Positions 54,315 through 64,000 of a stretch of DNA of 64,000 nt are shown here, in pieces. The DNA lies in the NCBI GenBank assembly GCA_012295275.1, contig CM022665.1, positions 24,726,946 through 24,790,945 on the forward strand, read 5' to 3'. A program made the translations under genes and the position numbers. The notes under the pieces are model-generated. The model was not told where the DNA came from. It ran no database searches and saw nothing but the letters and a program-made list of their open reading frames with translations. The DNA is from Chrysomallon squamiferum. Taxonomy: Eukaryota > Mollusca > Gastropoda > Neomphalida > Peltospiridae. Position 1 is the first letter of the stretch. Every line of letters begins with the position of its first letter.

Positions 54315-54782
54315 CTGAAGAGATTTCGTAATATCATTCAGCTTCCTGTTCAGGTTTTCGCACGATCGATCATCTGTACTCGTTTTAACGATTCTGGACT
54401 AATGTCGTAATTTACTAATGTAATGATACAAGTGCTCTTTGATTTTCCAGCACTGGCAAGAGCAGTCGTAATACTTAAATGCAGGCTTAAAAACGCACAC
54501 GTTGTACCTGTATTTTGTAACAAATAAGTAAACATATATCTTTGTGTCACGCGATTTTGTAGAGTAATGAGAGACTAAACAGTTTTCCTAACAGAACAGC
54601 TTCCTTTTATCTTATAGCATTATAAACACTTTGCCGAAAGCACAGGTGAACGTACCATTGACTTTCAAAAATGTGGAGTCCAACAGACGTACACGGGATT
54701 TGATGAAGAAAGCCTTTGCTTCTCAGTGACGCTGCATTGTCAAGCTACATACATTGACTGAAGAATATATTTATGTTAAAGC

Positions 54783-56703
54783 TTAAGTCTCGTTCCTCTT
54801 ATTTGAATAATTGCTTCTGATACAAGGTTAACTTTAGTGCGTTTTTTCATAATGACTGTTACGTATATTTTTGAAAATATACTTGTTATCTTTCTTCAGT
54901 CCGTTATATATTTTCTTTTACTTTTTTTTTTGTTTACTATTTATTATTTTTCTTCTTTTTATCAGTTAAGGAATTTATGACACTTGAGATGTATAAAAAT
55001 ATCATATTTCAATGCTGGATAAATAATAATAATAATAAGAATATTTGGATTCCTACAGAATCGTATCAAATGAGGAATTTCACTGAATTACTACATACAT
55101 TACAAGTTATGAGGAACTTTGACTCTCTCTTTCTTCTTTACGTATTTAATTATGTGTCTATTTTATTAGCTCCTTAAAAATCCACAGTAATAATTTATAA
55201 AATTAAATAAGTTTTCCTTTAATGTTGATGGGTCTCCAAATTGCTTACAGAGTCTTGAAATAAAGTGCTGAATCGTCAACCATCAAAGATATTTTATTTT
55301 ATTTTATTTATTTATTTTTTTGTAAGCTGTGCTTTAGGTATTAATACCTGATGACATACAACTCATTCAGTTTCACGTTTTCTTCTTTTTCTTCGTTCGT
55401 TCGTTCGTTCGTTTGTTTGTTTTTAATGAACTCATTTCATTTATATACATTTTTCTATTGTATTTTGTTTTGTTTTATTATATTTTATTTTATGTTGTTT
55501 CAGTATGTTGAAAAATCCTATACGGACTGAGGATACGGCACATTACAGTAATTTTTTTAACCTCGCTTGACTTAACATCATAACATTAAGGATTTAAAAC
55601 CAAATGTTTTTACGAAAAAAGACATATCGTGGGTTTCTAGAGAAATATAACATAATAAGACAGCATTCCAAGAGAAATGATTTTAACTGAATAACATGTA
55701 AGTTTATAAGAGATATATGAGCATCCTGCTGAATCAGTATTAAAAAGAATGCATAATCTGTGTTTTAAAAATGTCTAAATTAGCTCGAACAGAAAACACA
55801 AATATACAATATAATTAATTTGTCACAGTGACAAAATTCCATTCACAGTTAATTTTGTCTGCACTGCTGTTAGTGAAACTTTTCATATTTAGGTTTCAGT
55901 AGCTGTTGTAGATTATAGTTCTGTCTTTATTTCAGTCTCTCTTTCTCTCCATATCTCTCTCCCATTATGTTGTTTCTGAATGGATAAAAAAATACCCCGA
56001 TACATACATAAAAATACGACTTAAAAAGTTTATGCATTAAGTTCCTTAAATTGTACGCTTGCATGCACAGATTGTCACAAATTACGTAATCGCTTTTGAT
56101 TTTTAATACAGTAAAAGTACAGGAGACATTTCTGTGTGGAACAGCCGGATGGACATTATTGAATACTGCTAGGAGTACATCATCTAAACTCAGACTGAGA
56201 CTTTTCAGACTGTACAGAAAAAAGTTCTTTGAAATTTCACCAATACTGATTAAAAAGGAACCAGGATTAAAAAGTGAAAATAAAGAGTTTGAAATCTGGA
56301 TTAAAAACTGACAAGGATGCATAACTAAAATAATAATAATAAAAAAGCTAAAACGAAACATCAGAAATAAAATAAAATACAATAAAATACAATAAAATAA
56401 AATAAATAAAAAAATTTTTAAATAATAATAATAATAATAACAAAAACAAACAACCCCCCACCAAAACAACACACTCACACAAAAGAAAACAAGAAATAAC
56501 AACAACAAACAAACATTGAATTATTTTTCCTTTACACCAGACAGTCAATATCTTAACCGATAAACATGTATTTATATAAGTCTTTTTGTGTATAGATATT
56601 TCACTCTTCATGCTACATTTCTGCTTGTTTTCGTCTATGGGTTACTGTGTTATAATTATATCAAATAATATAGAGAATGGGGTAGAGAAAAAAAAATTAT
56701 TTA

Positions 56704-56780
<77 letters not shown>

Positions 56781-57176
56781 AGAAATAGACTGTGTATATC
56801 AAGTGTTTGTTAGTATTACAAGCGCATTGCCAACTTTAACTTAATTTCGACAAAAACACACTGTATGTGTATCATCCACAGAAACAAACAAAAAACAACA
56901 ACAACAAACAAACAAAAACAAAACAAAACAAATCAAAAAAAAAAAAGGGGAAAGAAAATCGAACTGTCTAAGCAATAACATACATTATTGCGTTTTTAAA
57001 CTATCATCCGATGAATATCATCAGTTAAAATGCTAAAGGCGAAGAACAATTATCATTTTTGTTCAGATAATTGGAATCTTAGCTAAGAAATCTGAAAGCT
57101 CCAGTAAGTCTGATTCAACAGTTGTTGTTTTAATGTACAATCTTGATGTCTTTCTGGATAATTATTCTTGCTAAGT
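54783..57176. other. intergenic region between copy C and the globin gene
   Basis: No recognisable gene. Contains a GTTC run (about 55394-55413), AAATA-rich stretches and a GA microsatellite. A frame at 56096-56311 (plus) has ordinary composition but no known domain. It lies within about 1 kb downstream of the minus-strand globin stop and may be 3' UTR. Confidence 0.5.
56706..56773. repeat. (GA)n microsatellite
   Basis: About 33 GA units. Confidence 0.97.
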
Positions 57177-58941
57177 TTACGTTTCTGAAGGTCCCATGCC
57201 AGATTTCATCACAGTGATCATATGATAGAAGAAAACACTCCACGCCTTTCTAGCTTCTCTGTCATACACGTCTGGTAAAAGTTTTTGGAAAGAATAATCG
57301 AAAGCAGACCACAATTTCTGAAAGTACAAAGAGAGAAAGAGTAAAGGAAATGATATATATATATATATATATAAAACAAAGAAAGAAAGAAAAAACACTA
57401 TCACAACCACCACCACCATAAAAATAAAAAAATAAATAAATAAATACAGAAAAAGATGACCATTAATACTGAAGCGTACTTAGTTACTGAGTTATTGTTA
57501 AAAATATATTCAATCATTTCACCTCTTCATTTATGACTGTTTTTATTATTATTGTTTTTGTTGTTGTTGTTGTTGGTGGTGGTGTCATTATTATTATAAA
57601 ATTATTTCTCTTAATTCTCTGAAATTATTACATTTTATTTTATCATCATGCTTACATTCCGTAATTATTTGTGCAATACTGGACGTCACATCGTTAAATA
57701 TAACTGTATAACAGAAAATCGTATTCCACCAAAGACAGAAAACAAAAAGAGAGATCCAAATAGAAGACCAAAAAAAAAAAAAAGTGACCAAAAGATCAAA
57801 ACATGAGCGAATGAGAAAGAACAAGTAAAGGGGCGCGAGAGTGAAAAAAGAGAGGAAAAGAAAGAGAAGTGAAAAAGAGTAAAGAGAAAAAAAAAAAAAA
57901 AACGGAAAAAAGAGATGAAGATAGCAAAACTGTACTTGATAGCTCTGAACAAAGTGTGAACCAAAAAGCGACAGTAGAAAACGAAAAAAAAAAAAAAAAA
58001 AATAATAATAATATATATATATATATATAAATAAAAAAATAAAAACAGATGAAGAAACCAAATTATAACATCAATTATCTCATTTTTTCTCTGTTAAAAC
58101 TTGTTTCAACGAACCTCTAACACTTGGAAGGGGACGGCATTGCCGTGATGCTTACTGCCCAGAATGAAGAGAAACTTGTTGAGTTTGGGCAAATTGTCGA
58201 TACACTCCACTGCAAACCCAATCCCGTCCATGACCAAAGCAGCATGTCGCTGTAGACTCTTCTCATCAATCGTAAACTTCTCTCCTCCGTCTTCCAGCAC
58301 GATCTTGGGAAACAGATAACGAATCTGTTTTTCAGACAACAACAGGCTAGAAGAAAGATGAAAACAAAATTTAATTCAAAATTTATTTTTTCCTTCTCCG
58401 GAATGCGAGAGCATAGTGGAACTGTAATGTCACAATCTGCTTTTATGACGAAAATAACGGGAAAATGTTTTGTCTGATATATAAGCTAATGAAAATTTGG
58501 AGCACTTTAAGTAATCGAAATAAAACTGTAAGATAGTAAATCGATGTAGAAAGAATCATACTAGAGGCTAAAATTTTGTTCTATTTATGAGTCTTTAGAA
58601 AAAAATTCACTACATAGATTATGTCTTTCTACACTGAATTTGTTGTCCAACAAAGAACTGAAAATAGAACAAAACAAACAAAATAAATAAACAAATAAAT
58701 AAATAACAGCAGTAATAATAACAGTAACAACAACAACAACAACAACAACAACAGCAATAACAATAATATTAATAATACAAAGTATTTACTGACTGGTGTA
58801 GACTTACGTTTTATAGATATTGTTGCCGAATTCTTGCTTCATGTTGTCTTCTTTGATTTTCGACCAGACGTTGCGAATGTGATATTTCTGCTTCTGTGAT
58901 AAAGACGTCAATCGCGAAGGTTGAGAAAAATTGCAACCCAT
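57177..58941 (-). CDS. globin X-like globin with N-terminal Met-Gly-Cys
   Basis: Haem protein of the globin fold. Exons on minus: 58941-58808, 58346-58115 and 57317-57177, giving 168 aa with matching phases. The N-terminus MGCNFSQPSRL fits N-myristoylation of Gly2 and palmitoylation of Cys3, the membrane anchor known in globin X. The A-helix includes W33. The C/CD region is IRYLFPKI. The distal His E7 is H79 (LQRHAALVM) and the proximal His F8 is H111 (LGSKH). Their 32-residue spacing equals that of neuroglobin, so hexacoordinate haem is plausible. The C-terminal helix is ARKAWSVFFYHMITVMKSG. The two introns are phase 2 and phase 0, as in the ancestral B12.2 and G7.0 positions. The start is supported by the MGC motif. 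A role in redox or NO chemistry at membranes, rather than O2 transport, is inferred from the family. Confidence 0.9.
57990..58030. repeat. A-rich/(TAA)/(TA) tract in globin intron 2
   Basis: A run followed by TAA and TA units. Another TA run lies at 57354-57372 just downstream of exon 3's acceptor, in the same intron. Confidence 0.85.
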
Positions 58942-59869
58942 AACTGGTTGCAGTTCACAGTTTTCCCGTTGTCGTCGTAAACGTTTTCATCATAAAGTCA
59001 TATGCTGTCCACTGTTTGAGAAATGCAAAATTAATTTCTGCGACGTAAAGTCAAAGAAAAACCGAAAGTCATTAAAAGAAGACGCGAATTTACATTTTCT
59101 TTTTCCTCACTGACTCTGGTAAGGTCACAACATTTAAGCAATAAAAGTTATTTAACTTAAATAAAAAAAGAGTCCCTTTTATGAATAATATTAACTTTAA
59201 ACATTTATTTAAAAAAAACAAAAAAAACAACATTAAATTAAATTCAAACTAACATTCTTAGTCGTAAAGCAAAAATTTATATTTAGATGCTGGAATCGTC
59301 TTGTATAGCTGTTTCTGTTATTTTTAACACGCAAAACTTAACTTTGCTGTAAATAGAAAAAGTTTCAGCGAAAAAATTCCGTCAAAACACTAAAATATCC
59401 CAGTTGACATTCATTTCTGTTATAGCTGCTCCAGATTCTGGTCAAAATGTACTTCTTGTTACTGTCTAGATAGCAGATGCAGCATCCAGACGAAAACACG
59501 TCGAAGTTAATCCTGCGATTGTTTGAAAATATTAACTTGACGGTGTCCGGAATACAATGTTAATGATGCTTACTCACATCGAGAGATATCTTCGACAAAA
59601 TCGCCCGTTCTTTCAATTAATGAGTTTGTGTGCTAATGGCAACCTAAAACGCAATAAGCATGTTATTATTACTTGACCCATCAACGTATTATCAGAAAAC
59701 TCGAAAGCAATTATCTCTTAGTGTTTGCTGGGAGGAAATCACTTTACATATGTTCTTTCCTCACAGGATCAATATACATTTGTTCAAACGAAACTTAACG
59801 AGATGTTATGTATACTGCGAACGATTTTCTAACATTTTTTTTTTTTGTTGTTGATTGAATTGAAAGTAC

Positions 59870-59910
<41 letters not shown>

Positions 59911-61108
59911 CCTCTGAGAGATTGAATTTCTTGGATATCAGAAAGAGAGATATGTTGTGTCAGATATAAACAAAATTTATAGCGATATTCGCAGATAACA
60001 TATACCACTTTGAAACGTATACACTAAAATAATACACATGGGACCATTTCAGATATCAGATTAGATATAAAGAGGATTTATATGTAATAGTAATTAACAC
60101 TGTTTTTACATCAGATGTTGGGTTCCAGTGGACTTTACGCTTATAACAAAACATGTTAAAACATACCAACAACAATACACATCATATCATTGTAATAATC
60201 CAGAGACTGAAAACCATACTAAGTACGTTGAGCATGTGTCAGAAACGGAGAATAAAACATCACTGTAGTAAAATGGATGCTTTAATATAATATAAAGCAT
60301 ATGACGTATCATATACAATATGTGACGTTTCACGATACTGAAATGTATACCAAACTGCAAACATCAATATAATTCAGATACCGAAAAAGATTCATTTGTC
60401 AGAACTTGTATGCGCTGATGGTAGGTTACGTTTTGAAAACCACACAATTAGCCCGATGACGTATCCGATTTTTTGAAACGTTTGTCTATATAAAATCATA
60501 ACAGACATAAAAGATATAATGCACTTTTACTTTCTACTAGACTATGACGGTTACACGTAATGAAGCGAACATCAAAGATGATACGTTTTTATGCAGGTAA
60601 CATGTAAGATACAGAAAGGCAATGCATAACTGCCTCATGAGTATAAACTCACGTTATTCAAAATATATTTTATATCATTTAAATGAATTTGACTTTTATT
60701 GTTTTGCTCATTTTGAGAGCTACATATCAATATGAAATAAATATTCATATTATTAAAATCACAATCGAAACATTTACATGTGTATATGTATGTATGAATA
60801 CATGTATGTGTATGTCAGCGTGTGTCTGTGTGCACGTGTGTGCGTGTGCGTATAATAAATTAATACATGCAGATAAAATTATTTTTTATGTACATATTTG
60901 CGTTAATTGTGCAGTTGTCTTATGATTTAAACTTAAAGTAATATCGAAAATGACAACACCAAGCACGACAACAACAGCAACTACAACATCATCAAAAATC
61001 ATTAATTACGATGATATTAGCAGTATGTCGAGGTTGGTTTTTTTTGTGTTTTTTTTAATTTTTATAATGTAATTTAGAAAAATTATTGTTATTTTTCATT
61101 GAGTGAAG
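58942..61108. other. intergenic region upstream of the globin gene
   Basis: Contains the globin promoter, but no clear TATA or CCAAT box was picked out. No coding exon recognised. A GT microsatellite lies at 59872-59908. Confidence 0.55.
59872..59908. repeat. (GT)n microsatellite
   Basis: About 18 GT units. Confidence 0.95.
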
Positions 61109-62005
61109 TTACAATGCAGTAAAATGCCATAAAAAGCGACTGTTTGCTGTCGAAGTGTTACATTTAAAAAGTTCACACACAACATCTGTGTTAAGTTTTG
61201 TTTCGTTAAAATTCATGGCGTCGCAGTCCTTAGATCTCATACACAGTCGAGCACAGTCGATTTCCGAGAAGACGGTTACCGTTTGGACCGAGGTGCAATT
61301 ACTTTCACTTTCGTTTCGGAATAATCTCCGTTTTGTGGTTTCTGTAGTGTGAAAGAAAAGAAAATCGTCATATATTACTACTACTACACCATTATTACAA
61401 CAACTAATTAAAGGAGTAGTAGTGGTAGTAGTAGTAATAGTAGTAGTAATAGTAATAATAATCATGACAATGATGATGATGATGATGACAGTAATGATAT
61501 TAATAGTAGTATGGTAGCATTAGTAGTAGATTTAGCAATAGTATTACAGTAGTGGTTTTAATATTAGTAGTAATACCAGTAGTAGTAGTAGTAACACTGA
61601 TGATGGTGAAGATAAATTTAAAAACCACTGTGTCAAAGATTATGATAACCAAATAATATTAAAATTATGGTGGCTACAGAACAAAATAATCCAATTTTAA
61701 GTAATTTATAACTTCTGTCTATGTTTACACGAACTAAACAGAAATACCCCAAAACGAAATCGTCGTTGAAGTTACATCATTGACAAGAACAGTACCACAT
61801 TTTACCTGTTGACGCAGGTGTAGCTGTGACACATTCGCCGTTATCACATCGCTCACGGTTTTGATACCATACGAGATTAGCATTGCACACGATATGTCCT
61901 GATGTGCCGCTCGCACAGTTGTAGTAGGCTCTGCAGTTTTCTGGATCAGCGTAGAAACCGGACTGTTTATCAGCACAGAATGTATAGGCATCTCCAGCAG
62001 CACAC
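61109..62005 (-). CDS. chitin-binding (peritrophin-A) plus PAN/apple domain protein, 3' part
   Basis: Two terminal exons on minus: 62005-61806 and 61341-61109 (stop TAA 61111-61109). The junction ACA G|AA keeps frame. The first exon encodes a complete peritrophin-A/ChtBD2 module with six cysteines: CAAGDAYTFCADKQSGFYAD, PENCRAYYNC, then VC, LVWYQNRERCDNGEC. It is followed by a Thr-rich linker (VTATPAST). The second exon encodes a Cys-rich PAN/apple-like module (NCTSVQTVTVFSEIDCARLC, then CDAMNF and CELFKC). Such proteins are secreted and bind chitin or glycans in cuticle, shell matrix or gut lining. The 5' exons, including a signal peptide, were not located; the first exon here starts in the middle of a codon, so at least one more exon lies above 62005. 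An open-frame signal-like sequence at 62648 (minus) does not splice in phase. Confidence 0.8.
61376..61600. repeat. TAG/GTA/GATG-rich simple-sequence region
   Basis: Imperfect trinucleotide repeats (TAG, TAA, GATGAT) in and just downstream (plus direction) of the intron between the two exons of the chitin-binding gene. Confidence 0.75.
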
Positions 62006-62009
62006 CTAA

Positions 62010-64000
62010 ATTATTGTCATTACGAAAGAGTTATACAGAGCACATACATGCGTGTGTGTTTGTGTGTTTATATGCGTGTATGTGTATATCTTTGTATGAA
62101 TATTTGCATATGTAAATGTTTGTGTGTTTACATATGTATGTGTGTGTTTTTGTTTGTACGCTTGTTTATGTATTTATGTACTGTACGTGTTTTTTTGGAA
62201 TGGAAGTTACATTTTACTGGTGTCCAAAAGTATGATTGTACAGCAACATAAAATAGCCTGAAACAGTGACTGATTGTGAATGTATAAAAACCTTCTCCCA
62301 ATAGTTTGCATACATATACCTTAAGCTTACAATAGGGGTGAGTGAAATGGATTTTGAAACTTTTCAAAAAGAACAAAACGAATTACCCAGTTTCAAACAT
62401 TGCACAGGTTTTTTTTGGTTTGTTTTGTTGCTGTTATTTTTTTTCTTTCAAAACAAGAAAACATTATTTGTTGTTGTTTTTGATGGGGTGTGTGTGTTGT
62501 TGTTTGGCTGTGTTGTTTGGTTCAACTTTTTTTTTTAAATTTTCAAAACAAGAAAACATTTATTTTTTTATTGATCGATTCAAATCCTGCGAGAGCAAAG
62601 AAACAACATTAACATTACATTCACGATGGCCGCCTTAAAGACGTCCATGTATCTGAGCGCTGCCTTAAGAGTCCAACACTGTCGAACGATTGGTATTATT
62701 TTTGCTTCAAAATTATACACGTCCATTTTCTGTACTGGGTACGTCTAAACGTTGGTAAATCTGAAACTTCAAGAGTTAATTTGTCTGCTCATGAAAAGTT
62801 AATTGATATTTCAGCCAAAATAAACTAGAGAGACTGCCCGCCGAAAACAAATTTACAAGTACATCATATTTAATGCGATTACTTAAAATCTAAACGATAT
62901 CAAATTTTAAATGGCAGGAAAATGGAAATACGTGCTCGGAGACATATGTAAACCAAATTACCATGTGCGTTTTGGCAATGCAATACTGCTCGCTGATTGG
63001 CTGATGTTAATGAAATGACAAATGACGCCAGCGGACATTATGCGACAATTCGAAAATTCGAGTGTGTACATTAAGACTTCGAAGTGAATTCCAAAGTAAA
63101 TGTTTTTTTTTTTTTTTTTTTTTTGAATTTGTGTTTTTTTTTCGAATTTCGCACATCCCTAAGTTTGATAATTTGGTAAAAGAATGTTCAATAATAATAA
63201 TTAAAAGGTTTTAAAACGCTTATTTTAAACTGGTTAAAATGTTTTGTGAAAATCCGTTATCACAATGACTACGACGTTTTCATATGTACAGTAAGTCAGC
63301 GCGACCCGTCACGTAACGAGAAGGCATCTTTAAAAAATTCATGCACGTTATTTAAGTAAGTAAACACTCACCAGGTATTTCGTTGAAAAGATTAGTAAAC
63401 AGAAAAAAGATGGAAAACGCGTTACAAACAAGAGAGAACAAAAAATGTTTGTTGATCGATTTTGAAAATCTTTCTACTAGAAAAAATGGAGAGGACAAAT
63501 GCGAAATTGTTTTAATGTTGTTCCTTCACAATAATGTTAGTTAGAGTGAATGAACTGTAATTCACTGTGATTTCTGACAATGATGTTGTGCTTTACAAAG
63601 ATTTCTTAAAGTGAAGCAAACGTTTAGTGTTTTACATTCACCACGGAGCATTGTCCGCGACTCCTCTTTTTCTTTCAGTCAAACAAGGCGCATTGGTAAC
63701 GTACGAAAAATGCAAACATAGATGAACTGATGATTGCTTAATAATTTATAATGTTTCTATTTATTAAAAAGAGTGTACAGTTTTTATGCCTTATGATATG
63801 AATGGTAAACAGATTTTCAGGGATTTTTAAAAACATTTTCAGTAATGTGTTTGAAGAGCGCCACAGCCTCTGTTATTTTGCATTAATAGCAAGACAGTAT
63901 TATATGGACTTTTCCAAAGATAGAATTTCGCATAATTTAACATGCAAATCACTGGGGCACTGTTTTGAGAAGCGGTTTATACCAGTATACATATTTATGT
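62010..64000. other. upstream region of the chitin-binding gene, unresolved
   Basis: No exon could be assigned with confidence. A strong inverted CCAAT element (CTGATTGGCTGATG, about 62994-63007) marks a probable promoter of unknown direction. On plus, 62626-62748 encodes a 40-aa frame starting MAALKTSMYLSAALRV, resembling a mitochondrial presequence. On minus, a frame from 62648 (MDVFKAAIVNVMLMLFLCS) resembles a signal peptide. Either may be chance. Confidence 0.3.

Larger units (their letters stand above)
52721..54782 (-). repeat. right arm of the large inverted repeat (contains copy C)
   Basis: Reverse complement of 48491-50410 with few differences, including over 400 bases upstream of the TATA box. 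The outer boundary is at the TTTAACATAAATATATTCTT landmark near 54782. Confidence 0.92.

Noticed and set aside
55927-56508. 193-codon minus-strand frame, hydrophobic
   Set aside because: The N-terminal half is low-complexity translation of AT-rich repeats. There is no domain and no splice context; it is possibly globin 3' UTR.
62580-62648. Signal-peptide-like minus-strand frame (MDVFKAAIVNVMLMLFLCS) as exon 1 of the chitin-binding gene
   Set aside because: No donor in the phase needed to join the exon at 62005; GT sites within it would leave phase 0, but phase 2 is required.

Overview
This is an AT-rich eukaryotic window dominated by introns and intergenic DNA, with dense microsatellites (TA, GA, CA and TAA tracts), GT..AG splice sites, polyadenylation signals and fragments of transposable elements. 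No bacterial-type features are present. The gene content suggests a lophotrochozoan invertebrate, most likely a mollusc: a secreted glutaminyl cyclase, a serum response factor, a globin X-like globin, a chitin-binding/PAN secreted protein, and a small family of Gly/Met/Tyr-rich secreted proteins. The species assignment is an inference from gene content and repeat style.

Layout. (1) 4504-19585, plus strand: glutaminyl-peptide cyclotransferase (QPCT) in seven or eight exons, with all expected zinc and catalytic residues. Its intron 6 carries a broken Tigger/pogo-type transposase fragment. (2) 28522-40411, minus strand: SRF in eight exons (460 aa), convergent with QPCT. Its upstream region holds three perfect CArG boxes and a GC box within about 50 bp, which fits autoregulation. 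Its long intron 2 contains decayed tandem copies of the exon 3 acceptor. (3) 44499-53827: three copies of a tiny three-exon gene for a signal-peptide protein built of GMMGGY hexapeptides. The middle copy is on plus and the outer two are on minus. Each copy has a TATATAAG box, a non-coding first exon, a stop codon completed across the last splice junction, and a 40-bp minisatellite in the last intron. The middle and right copies, with promoters, form a near-identical inverted repeat of about 2 kb arms around a 2.3-kb spacer. (4) 57177-58941, minus: a 168-aa globin starting Met-Gly-Cys, with distal and proximal His 32 residues apart, as in globin X/neuroglobin. (5) 61109-62005, minus: the last two exons of a gene with a peritrophin-A domain followed by a PAN/apple domain. 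Its 5' part was not found.

The genes do not form a pathway. The most distinctive feature is the GMMGGY family: a compact, recently rearranged cluster of lineage-specific secreted proteins with no function I can assign. Exon coordinates were derived by hand from splice sites, reading-frame continuity and family similarity. All splice phases in QPCT, SRF, the globin and the three small genes close exactly.
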